Positions 1 through 5,671 of a stretch of 6,575 nt of DNA are shown here, in pieces. Made by a program: the position numbers and the translations under genes. Below the pieces are notes generated by a model that ran no database searches, was not told the origin of the DNA, and was given only the letters and a program-made list of their open reading frames with translations. How positions within the stretch are numbered: position 1 is the first letter of the stretch; every line of letters begins with the position of its first letter. Source of the DNA: JANMDR01 sp031409495 (GTDB lineage: Bacteria; Pseudomonadota; Gammaproteobacteria; Burkholderiales; Usitatibacteraceae); assembly GCA_031409495.1 (NCBI GenBank), contig JANNXI010000134.1, positions 1 through 6,575 of the forward strand, in the 5' to 3' direction.

Positions 1-153
1 TCATCGAGGACGATACAGCTGATAAAACAACTACGCTGATCCGATCGCGTTGATAGCAACAGCGTTCATAGGTGTGTTGGCATTCGAACTGCAACGGCAA
101 AATTTTCTGTTGTACGTCTGTGATGCCAGCTTTTAACCAGTCCTGAAAGTAAA

Positions 154-1071
154 GTGAATCAAGTGCAAACTATTCTTGGTGCCAATGGCACCATCGCACG
201 CGAACTGTCGCGTGCTCTTGCCCTAAGTGGCAAAAAAATCCGTCAAGTCAGTCGCAACCCGCAGAGAGTAAATCTAACGGACGAAGTTGTGACGGCGGAT
301 TTACTTGATGCTGACGCTACGGCCGCCGCTATTGCTGGTAGCGACGTGGTGTATCTTGTGGCGGGTTTAAAGTATGAAACGGCAACTTGGCAAGCACAGT
401 GGCCGCAAGTAATGTGCAATGTCATCAACGCTTGCAAGCGCCATGAGGCGGGCTTAGTCTACTTCGACAATGTCTACGCCTACGGCAAGGTTTCTGGGGC
501 GATGACCGAAACAACGCCATTCAATCCCTGTAGTAAAAAGGGCGAGGTAAGGGCGGAAGTTGCCACGATGCTGCTTGACCAAATACGTAACGGTAATTTG
601 CGCGCGTTGATTGCAAGGGCTGCTGATTTTTACGGACCAGGTGCGACGCAAAGTTTTCCATACTCGACGGTTTTTAGCCGATTAAAGCTGGGCAAAACCC
701 CGCAGTGGATTGGTGATTCTAAAGCCATTCACACCTTTACCTTTACGCCAGATGTGGGCGATGCGTTAGCGCTTTTGGCGCGTTCACCCGAAGCTTATGG
801 GCAAACTTGGCATCTGCCGACTTCGCCTGAGTTGCTCACAGGCGCTGATTTTGCGCGCCTTGCTTGCAAAGCCACCGCGCGGCCAAACAAGCTCCAAGTT
901 GCACCGCGCTGGTTGCTTGGTGCAATGGGTTTGATGGTGCCCGTTATTCGCGAGAACGCGGAGATGATGTATCAATTCGAGGCTGACTACCATTTTGATA
1001 GCGCGAAAATTGAGTCTATTTATTCTGTGCTTGCTACACCGTACTCGCGCGGAATTGAAAGGTGCCTTTAG
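154..1071 (+). CDS. Atypical SDR, NAD-dependent epimerase/dehydratase-like protein
   Basis: Probable cytoplasmic NAD(P)-binding protein of the extended short-chain dehydrogenase/epimerase group, 305 aa, a normal length. An N-terminal Rossmann motif is visible as GANGTIA (residues 9-15) after a hydrophobic strand. The family signature RAADFYGPG lies at 155-163 and FTFTPDVG at 195-202, as in NAD-dependent epimerase-like proteins. The canonical catalytic YxxxK is not where it is expected: the equivalent segment reads NPCSKKGEVRAE (124-135), with Cys126 where Tyr would sit. The substrate therefore cannot be assigned and catalysis may be atypical. The start is uncertain. The frame opens after a stop at 121 and has no ATG. 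GTG at 154 has a weak GAAAG at 145-149, and GTG at 163 would also leave the Rossmann motif intact. The next gene begins 87 bases after its stop, with a terminator-like hairpin between. The family call is firm; the function is unknown. Confidence 0.88.
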   Translation: MNQVQTILGANGTIARELSRALALSGKKIRQVSRNPQRVNLTDEVVTADLLDADATAAAIAGSDVVYLVAGLKYETATWQAQWPQVMCNVINACKRHEAGLVYFDNVYAYGKVSGAMTETTPFNPCSKKGEVRAEVATMLLDQIRNGNLRALIARAADFYGPGATQSFPYSTVFSRLKLGKTPQWIGDSKAIHTFTFTPDVGDALALLARSPEAYGQTWHLPTSPELLTGADFARLACKATARPNKLQVAPRWLLGAMGLMVPVIRENAEMMYQFEADYHFDSAKIESIYSVLATPYSRGIERCL

Positions 1072-1102
1072 TTTTTGCGGTCATTGTGGGAAAGATTTTT
1101 AT

Positions 1103-1119
1103 AACGCAGTGCGTTTTTT
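1103..1119 (+). terminator. Short intrinsic terminator candidate after the SDR gene
   Basis: AACGC (1103-1107) and GCGTT (1111-1115) form a 5-bp stem with the 3-base loop AGT, and the T-run continues to 1119. It lies 31 bases past the SDR stop. The stem is short, so termination may be weak. The overlapping TATAAC at 1100-1105 could instead be a -10 element for the next gene, but the best -35-like match (TTGCGG, 1075-1080) is 19 bases away. Confidence 0.45.
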
Positions 1120-1143
1120 GTAGATGAATGTTTGGTGTTTAAC

Positions 1144-1150
1144 TTAGGAG
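1144..1150 (+). promoter_or_regulatory. Ribosome binding site fixing the start of the propeller protein
   Basis: TTAGGAG lies 8 bases before ATG 1159 and 11 before the adjacent ATG 1162. It supports starting there rather than at the in-frame TTG at 1132, which lies upstream of this site and would place nine extra residues before the signal peptide. Confidence 0.75.
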
Positions 1151-1158
1151 TTTTAGAA

Positions 1159-3402
1159 ATGATGTATCTTTTTTTTAGATCGCTAAAAGCGGTGGTTCGT
1201 TACATAAGTATTTTGCTTACGCTAGTTATCGGTAGCAGCGCATTGGCGGGTGTAAACACGTGGACTGGGCCTTGGCCACGTAACCTTAACGTGCAAGATA
1301 TGCAGGCAATTTCGAGCAGCGGCAAGATCTTGGCTGTGGCATCAGGTATTCGCGATACGTTGTACAGCAGCTCAGACGGTGGGTTCAGTTGGTCGGCTGA
1401 ACTGGCGGTGAGTGGCGTGGGTAGCAATCCAGGGGCAATGGGTGTTGATGTCCAAAACCCGAGTCTTATTTTGATAGCTGATGCTACTTTTAGCAATCTC
1501 TACCGGTCCACCGATGCCGGTAAAAGTTGGGCTGTCAATAGGGGCTTTGGCGTCGTCAAATCCATCCACGTTACAGGCAGCAACGTCTATTTGGCGACAA
1601 GCGACGGCGTCTATCGCAGCCAAGATCGAGGTGTGACTTTTGCGCGCACTGCTGCGTTTAGCGGTGGCGCTGTTGCCGTGACAATCGCGAACGACGGTGC
1701 GGTTTACATTGCGCGATCTACCGGCGTGCTGCGTAGCTTAAACGGCGGTGTAACGTTCGCGGCAACTGGGTTGATCAACGTGAACGTCAATAATGTCCGT
1801 GCCGCGGCAGACGGAACCGTTTATGCCACGGCGGGTCAAAATTTATATGTTTCGCTAGATCAAGGTAATTCGTGGGCAATATCTGTGCCTGCATCAAAAG
1901 TAAATTTAGGCGCACCTAATTACTTGGCAGGTTTAAATGTCGCGCCAGACAATACCATCATTGCAAACATCAACGGTGCGCTCAACAAGAGTGTGGATCG
2001 TGGCAACACTTGGCTCACCATCAACGCACCTTTTATTGTCAATGCTGACATTGTTGGCGTCGCGCAAGATGCAGCAAATCCGTCGATTGTTTACGCAGCC
2101 AATAGTCGCGCAGACTTGCTAAAATCGATCGACGGGGGCAAGCAGTGGGTAACGGCGTTTAATACCTGCCCGACCGGTGGATGTGGAGGGTACTCAGTAC
2201 GCCACTTTAACGCGCCAACGCCGATTGTATTTGTTGGTGCTGTGCCGTTACGATATTCCACCAATGGCGGTACGAGCTTTACCGAAGCGGTTTTCCCGAA
2301 CGGTAATTTGGCGGTTTATGACATCATCCAAGCTGCGCCAAATAGCGCTACTTTCTTTTCTCGTACGCGACTAGGCGTGTTTAAGAGCACCAATGCTGGT
2401 GCAAATTGGACAAGCGCTACCGTCGGACTTCCTGCGTCTAGCATCCCCAGCGCCCTAACAGTCGATTCGCAAAATAGCAATATCCTCTATGCAGGCATCA
2501 CCGATATTCCGAATACCACCGCCAAGCAAGTATACAAATCTGTAGACGGTGGCAATACGTGGGTATCCGCTGGTCTGCCGCTCACCACGGTAGTCACATC
2601 TATTCAAGCCGTCGCTGGTAAAACCTTTGTGAGTACTTACGGCAGCGGTTTGTTCTACAGCGAAAACGGCGGCCAAACATGGTCAAGCCGCAACGTAGGC
2701 ACCACCACAGCAAGACTCAACCGTGTGGTGGTCGACGCGCAAAAGCCTGCGAATATGTTTCTAGCAGGCGAAAAGGGTTTGGTCTATCAATCCATTGATG
2801 CGGCGCTCACCTGGTCGCCCTTAAATTACCGTTTGCCCGAAGTTGATGTTGACGACCTCATTGTATCGCCTGATGGTAAGACCTTGCACTTGGGGATGAA
2901 TAACTCTCCTTACACCAGTGGCTATTATCAATACACAATTGCCAACCCAGTTGTGGGGCCGACGACGGATGTGTATCGTTTGTATAGCCCACTGCTGCAA
3001 GTGCACTTTTACACTGCAGATGCTAACGAATATCGTGTTCTCACGGCCGGGGCAAATTGGAGTGGTGAAGGGAAAATCTATACCGCATTGACTCAACCGG
3101 GAAGCATCAACGGCGTTGCAACCGTTCCGCTATACCGGTTGTATAGCCCGATTTTGCGACGTCACTTGCTTACAACAGATTTCAATGAATACAGTGTTCT
3201 GAGTGGCCTAGGTTGGACTCCCGAGGGCATCGCGTGGCATATGGTGCCGCAAGCCACTGAGCTAACGATTCCAATTTATCGCTTGTATAGCGAGGCACTT
3301 CGCAGGCACCTGTACACCGTTGATGAAAACGAAAAAAACGTGCTTTCTAATAATGGTTGGCGTTTTGAAGGCGTCGTAGGGCACGTCCTGCGGCCTAATT
3401 AG
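1159..3402 (+). CDS. Secreted Asp-box beta-propeller protein with three DUF5648-like repeats
   Basis: A 747-residue exported protein. Residues 1-30 look like a Sec signal peptide: Arg and Lys near the start, a hydrophobic run around ISILLTLVIG, and SSALA before a likely cut at 30/31. Residues about 40-560 carry twelve Asp-box motifs of the form S-x-D/N-x-G-x-T/S-W/F, starting near 71, 117, 154, 193, 232, 278, 323, 367, 410, 461, 501 and 545. Examples are SDGGFSW, SVDGGNTW and SENGGQTW. The spacing of 37-51 residues fits one motif per propeller blade, so one large or two tandem propellers are likely, as in Vps10/sortilin, Ycf48 or GH74-type folds. No sialidase RIP motif was seen, so sialidase activity is not supported. 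The only cysteines noted in the mature part, 337 and 342, could pair. Residues 605-747 are three DUF5648-like repeats, a module common in secreted bacterial proteins and often suspected of surface or carbohydrate binding. The function is unknown. A binding or glycan-active surface protein is an inference. Confidence 0.9.
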   Translation: MMYLFFRSLKAVVRYISILLTLVIGSSALAGVNTWTGPWPRNLNVQDMQAISSSGKILAVASGIRDTLYSSSDGGFSWSAELAVSGVGSNPGAMGVDVQNPSLILIADATFSNLYRSTDAGKSWAVNRGFGVVKSIHVTGSNVYLATSDGVYRSQDRGVTFARTAAFSGGAVAVTIANDGAVYIARSTGVLRSLNGGVTFAATGLINVNVNNVRAAADGTVYATAGQNLYVSLDQGNSWAISVPASKVNLGAPNYLAGLNVAPDNTIIANINGALNKSVDRGNTWLTINAPFIVNADIVGVAQDAANPSIVYAANSRADLLKSIDGGKQWVTAFNTCPTGGCGGYSVRHFNAPTPIVFVGAVPLRYSTNGGTSFTEAVFPNGNLAVYDIIQAAPNSATFFSRTRLGVFKSTNAGANWTSATVGLPASSIPSALTVDSQNSNILYAGITDIPNTTAKQVYKSVDGGNTWVSAGLPLTTVVTSIQAVAGKTFVSTYGSGLFYSENGGQTWSSRNVGTTTARLNRVVVDAQKPANMFLAGEKGLVYQSIDAALTWSPLNYRLPEVDVDDLIVSPDGKTLHLGMNNSPYTSGYYQYTIANPVVGPTTDVYRLYSPLLQVHFYTADANEYRVLTAGANWSGEGKIYTALTQPGSINGVATVPLYRLYSPILRRHLLTTDFNEYSVLSGLGWTPEGIAWHMVPQATELTIPIYRLYSEALRRHLYTVDENEKNVLSNNGWRFEGVVGHVLRPN
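2971..3399 (+). repeat. Three tandem DUF5648-like protein repeats
   Basis: Three units start at residues 605, 658 and 706 of the propeller protein. Each opens with (V/L/I)YRLYS, continues with H(F/L)(Y/L)T and a D-x-NE segment, then W and EG (for example NEYRVL, then WSGEG). The last unit ends the protein. The pattern matches the YRxY...HFYT...E...W..EG layout known for DUF5648. The DNA copies have diverged, so this is an old domain duplication and not a recent DNA repeat. Confidence 0.8.
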
Positions 3403-3407
3403 TGCCA

Positions 3408-3441
3408 TGCCGTCATCTTGGCCTCGGCGGAGATAACGGCA
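3408..3441. other. Imperfect inverted repeat after the propeller gene
   Basis: TGCCGTCATCT (3408-3418) pairs with AGATAACGGCA (3431-3441) with one mismatch around a 12-base loop. It begins 5 bases after the stop codon. No T-run follows, so it is not a classic intrinsic terminator. It may protect the mRNA 3' end, or be a regulator site for the next gene. A weak promoter-like pair (TTGGCC 3418-3423, 16-base gap, CATATT 3440-3445) overlaps it. Confidence 0.4.
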
Positions 3442-3473
3442 TATTAGTCGTGCACCAAGAAACAGCGCCGTGT

Positions 3474-3497
3474 GAAGCAAACAGCGCGGCTTCTTTT
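3474..3497 (+). terminator. Weak hairpin plus T-run before the lipoprotein gene
   Basis: GAAGC (3474-3478) pairs with GCTTC (3489-3493) over a 10-base loop and is followed by TTTT (3494-3497). This has the form of a small intrinsic terminator ending the propeller transcript just before the next ribosome binding site. With only five pairs, it could equally be a leader structure of the next gene. Confidence 0.3.
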
Positions 3498-3504
3498 CAA
3501 CAAT

Positions 3505-3509
3505 AAGGA
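3505..3509 (+). promoter_or_regulatory. Ribosome binding site of the lipoprotein hydrolase
   Basis: AAGGA lies 9 bases before ATG 3519. This supports that start, which is also the one that gives a proper lipoprotein signal. Confidence 0.7.
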
Positions 3510-3518
3510 TATTTTGTA

Positions 3519-4361
3519 ATGAAAATTTTAAAATCAATCATGTTGCTTACAACGCTGGCGCTGATCACGGGTTGCGTGGCGCGCGTTAGTGAAAATGTTT
3601 TAATTCGACCGACTGCAGGTGAAAAACTTGCTAATGGATCGAGTGCGGACGGTCGTTGGTCGGTGCGTGCAATTGATATTCCTCGGCAAGCTGATGTGAA
3701 TCTCTATGCTGCACATTTCAGTCGGCCAGATTCAAAGGCGCTGGTGCTTTATTTCGGTGGCAATGCTTTTACGATCAGCAAGTTTTATCAAGGCATTCTT
3801 GACATGTACGCGCCGCATCCGGTGGATGTACTTATGGTGGATCATCGTGGCTATGGAGGAAGTACTGGGACGGCGTCACTGGATTCGCTACTGCAAGATG
3901 CCGTTGGATCTTATGATTTTGCTCGCGCGTCGCCCCAATATCAAGGCCTACCCATCATCGTGCACGGGATATCGTTGGGGAGTTTTATGGCGGGCGAAGT
4001 GGCGAAGAGTCGCTCCCTCGATGCGCTTGTGTTGGAAGCATCGGCTACGACAGCGGAAGACTGGGTGCAAGGTTTTGTTGATAACAGCATGCTCTTTAGC
4101 CGGGGCGAGGTTGATGGTAACCTCAAAGGCAAAGGCAATTTGGCCGTCATGCGTACGCTTGATGAGCCAGTACTGATCGTGGTCGGGCAGGACGATAAAA
4201 CTACCAGAAGCGAAATGTCTACTCAGCTTTTTCTAGCGGCAAGCATTGATGAAACCCGCAAAGAGCTTCTCATCGTTCCCGAAGCGGGGCATCACAATGC
4301 GGCTAGGAGCAAGGAATATAAAGAGTCTTTTGCAAGGTTGCTAGCAAAAATTAAGCGATAG
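3519..4361 (+). CDS. Alpha/beta-hydrolase lipoprotein, Bem46/ABHD-like
   Basis: A 280-residue predicted lipoprotein and serine hydrolase. The N-terminus has Lys2 and Lys5, a hydrophobic core and the lipobox ITGC, making Cys19 the lipidated residue. Val follows it, which by the enteric +2 rule favours the outer membrane. The hydrolase core shows the strand LVLYFGGNA (75-83, oxyanion region), VDHRGYGGSTG (108-118), and the nucleophile elbow GISLG (150-154) with Ser152. The likely acid is Asp225 or Asp226 in VGQDD, and the likely base His258 in EAGHHN. Order and spacing match Bem46/ABHD13/YfhR-like hydrolases, whose substrates are mostly uncertain, so an esterase or lipase-like role is only likely. 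All triad positions appear intact. It follows the propeller gene after 116 bases with two hairpins, so co-transcription is doubtful. Its stop codon is embedded in a hexanucleotide repeat. Confidence 0.92.
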   Translation: MKILKSIMLLTTLALITGCVARVSENVLIRPTAGEKLANGSSADGRWSVRAIDIPRQADVNLYAAHFSRPDSKALVLYFGGNAFTISKFYQGILDMYAPHPVDVLMVDHRGYGGSTGTASLDSLLQDAVGSYDFARASPQYQGLPIIVHGISLGSFMAGEVAKSRSLDALVLEASATTAEDWVQGFVDNSMLFSRGEVDGNLKGKGNLAVMRTLDEPVLIVVGQDDKTTRSEMSTQLFLAASIDETRKELLIVPEAGHHNAARSKEYKESFARLLAKIKR

Positions 4362-4386
4362 CGATACTGATACTGATAGTGATCGT
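4357..4386 (+). repeat. Five-copy hexanucleotide tandem repeat spanning a stop codon
   Basis: The units are GATAGC, GATACT, GATACT, GATAGT and GATCGT. The first contains the lipoprotein gene's TAG stop (4359-4361). In the same reading frame the repeat supplies further stops (TGA, TGA, TAG, TGA), so it works as a stack of stop codons. It probably arose by replication slippage. Confidence 0.75.
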
Positions 4387-4396
4387 AAAAGTACAG

Positions 4397-4409
4397 CGCC
4401 CAATGGGCG
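4397..4409. other. Small GC-rich hairpin after the lipoprotein gene
   Basis: CGCCC and GGGCG pair around the loop AAT, about 36 bases past the stop. No T-run follows. It may be a weak or Rho-assisted terminator or simply chance. Confidence 0.3.
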
Positions 4410-4465
4410 TGCTGCATGTTAAGCATCCGCCGTGTGCCGCAGAGCGGTGCAGGATTCATCCGTAC

Positions 4466-4485
4466 TTCACTGTATGCACGGTGAA
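4466..4485. promoter_or_regulatory. Inverted repeat upstream of the MDR reductase, possible operator
   Basis: TTCACTG (4466-4472) and CGGTGAA (4479-4485) form a 7-bp stem with one G-T pair and a 6-base gap. It lies 47 bases before the proposed ATT start, where an operator could sit. The regulator is unknown, and a transcribed hairpin is equally possible. Confidence 0.35.
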
Positions 4486-4520
4486 ATCACGCGTCAGACT
4501 GTGGCCTGCTGTCACAATGA

Positions 4521-4525
4521 AAGGG
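4521..4525 (+). promoter_or_regulatory. Ribosome binding site pointing to an ATT start
   Basis: AAGGG (AAAGGG if 4520 is included) lies 7 bases before ATT 4533, a normal distance. The alternative ATT at 4527 is only one base away, and GTG at 4602 has no comparable site at the right distance. Confidence 0.5.
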
Positions 4526-4532
4526 TATTAAA

Positions 4533-5513
4533 ATTAAAGCGATTAGCGTCGAAAAATATGGTGGCCCCGATGTTCTTCGATTAGTCGACATCGTAAGGCC
4601 AGTGCCCAAGCCAAACGAAGTCTTAATAAAAGTTCATGCAACAACGGTAACTTCCGGTGACTGTCGGGTGCGCAGCCTCAACGTGCCTAAAGGCTTTGGC
4701 ATCTTCATGCGCCTAGCATGTGGAATTTTCAAACCTAGACAAGCCATATTAGGATCGGAGCTCGCGGGTGTGATTGAAGCTGTTGGAGCAGACGTTAGTA
4801 AGTTTAAAGTGGGCGATTCAGTTTTTGCGTTTACCGATTTTGCCATGGGCTGCTATGTTGAATACATATGTATGGCCGAAACAGGGGTGTTGGCGTTAAA
4901 GCCTAGTGGCTTGAGCTTTGATGAGGCAGCGGCATTGTCTTTTGGCGGCACTACAGCGCTGCATTTTTTGCACATGGGCAATCTGCAATCGGGCGAACGG
5001 ATACTCATCAACGGTGCGTCTGGCGCTGTGGGCATAGCGGCGGTGCAGCTTGCCAAGCACTTCGGGGCGCAGGTAACAGCGGTTTGCGGTACCGCGAATG
5101 TTGAATTACTGCGCACATTGGGTGCTGATGAAGTTATCGACTACACGAGCACGGATTTCATGAAAAATGGTCAAACCTATCACGTGATTTTCGACGCTGT
5201 CGGTAACGCGCCATTCTCGCGATGCCAAGTATCTTTAACGAAAAAGGGGCGGCTGCTTATGCTGGTAGCGAGCCTTTCCCAGTTGTTACAAATTCCGTGG
5301 GTGCGGCTGACGACGACTAAGAAAACTATTGGTGGTGCTCCCACAACGCGCGCTGAGGATCTGCGTTTTTTGGCCGAATTGAGCGAATCAGGAAAATTCA
5401 AAGTTATCATTGACCGCCGCTATCCACTTGCACAAGCGGTTGCCGCGCATCGTTACGTGGATACGGGACATAAGAGAGGCAACGTCGTTTTAACGTTGAA
5501 GCATGATGAATGA
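4533..5513 (+). CDS. Zinc-free MDR oxidoreductase, quinone oxidoreductase-like, probable ATT start
   Basis: Cytoplasmic medium-chain dehydrogenase/reductase that probably reduces quinones or enones with NADPH; the true substrate is unknown. From ATT 4533 it has 326 aa, a usual length, and begins as (M)KAISVEKYGGPDVL, the family's typical opening. The GroES-like half includes VGDSVFAF around 92-99. The cofactor half has NGASGAVG (160-167) after GERILI, then GADEVIDY and FDAVGN (220-225). DRRYPL (294-299) and RGNVV close the chain. The structural-zinc cysteine cluster of alcohol dehydrogenases is absent. The layout closely resembles the MDR1/RTN4IP1-like subgroup. An in-frame stop at 4518-4520 limits the start to ATT 4527, ATT 4533 or the internal GTG 4602. 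Using GTG would drop 23 conserved residues including the first strand. The gene is therefore either read from ATT or has lost its ATG. It is otherwise intact. Confidence 0.87.
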   Translation: MKAISVEKYGGPDVLRLVDIVRPVPKPNEVLIKVHATTVTSGDCRVRSLNVPKGFGIFMRLACGIFKPRQAILGSELAGVIEAVGADVSKFKVGDSVFAFTDFAMGCYVEYICMAETGVLALKPSGLSFDEAAALSFGGTTALHFLHMGNLQSGERILINGASGAVGIAAVQLAKHFGAQVTAVCGTANVELLRTLGADEVIDYTSTDFMKNGQTYHVIFDAVGNAPFSRCQVSLTKKGRLLMLVASLSQLLQIPWVRLTTTKKTIGGAPTTRAEDLRFLAELSESGKFKVIIDRRYPLAQAVAAHRYVDTGHKRGNVVLTLKHDE

Positions 5514-5661
5514 AGGGAAATTAGTTGTACTCAGCATTGGCGGCGAGAAGTTGACGTGCTTGTACTCCAGTACGGTAGGAAGATTTTGAGAACGTAGTTC
5601 GTGTCGGCGCCACGACGACCCCTGAAGCATAAGCGCAGCGGGTAGAAAACGATGAAAATAT

Positions 5662-5665
5662 AGGA
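5662..5665 (+). promoter_or_regulatory. Ribosome binding site of the terminal esterase gene
   Basis: AGGA lies 6 bases before ATG 5672. A TGA directly before the ATG (5669-5671) closes the frame upstream, so this is the first possible ATG. Confidence 0.65.
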
Positions 5666-5671
5666 TAGTGA

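Noticed and set aside
77..105. Promoter candidate TTGGCA with AAAATT or CAAAAT before the SDR gene
   Set aside because: The -10 match is poor and the spacing to the better hexamer is only 15 bases.
1132..1158. TTG start of the propeller protein nine codons upstream
   Set aside because: It precedes the ribosome binding site at 1144-1150, while ATG 1159 has correct spacing and gives a normal signal peptide.
3706..4176. 156-codon overlapping + strand frame within the lipoprotein hydrolase
   Set aside because: It is a shifted frame of a gene with an intact lipobox and triad. The product is rich in Trp, Arg and Cys, as expected for a non-coding frame.
4398..4424. attC-like pair: GCCCAAT and GTTAAGC
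   Set aside because: GTTAAGC fits the core consensus, but the pair spans only about 27 bases, the left core ends in T instead of C, and no integrase or cassette array is present.
4500..4516. CRP-like site TGTGG...TCACA
   Set aside because: The gap is 7 rather than 6 bases and one half-site is imperfect. It also overlaps the region just before the ribosome binding site, so it is likely chance.
5525..5573. TTGTACTC direct repeats (5525-5532, 5560-5567), GTACT-CC-AGTAC palindrome and a TTGACG -35-like hexamer at 5551
   Set aside because: The repeats are short, the palindrome loop is only two bases, and no -10 element stands at a proper distance from TTGACG.
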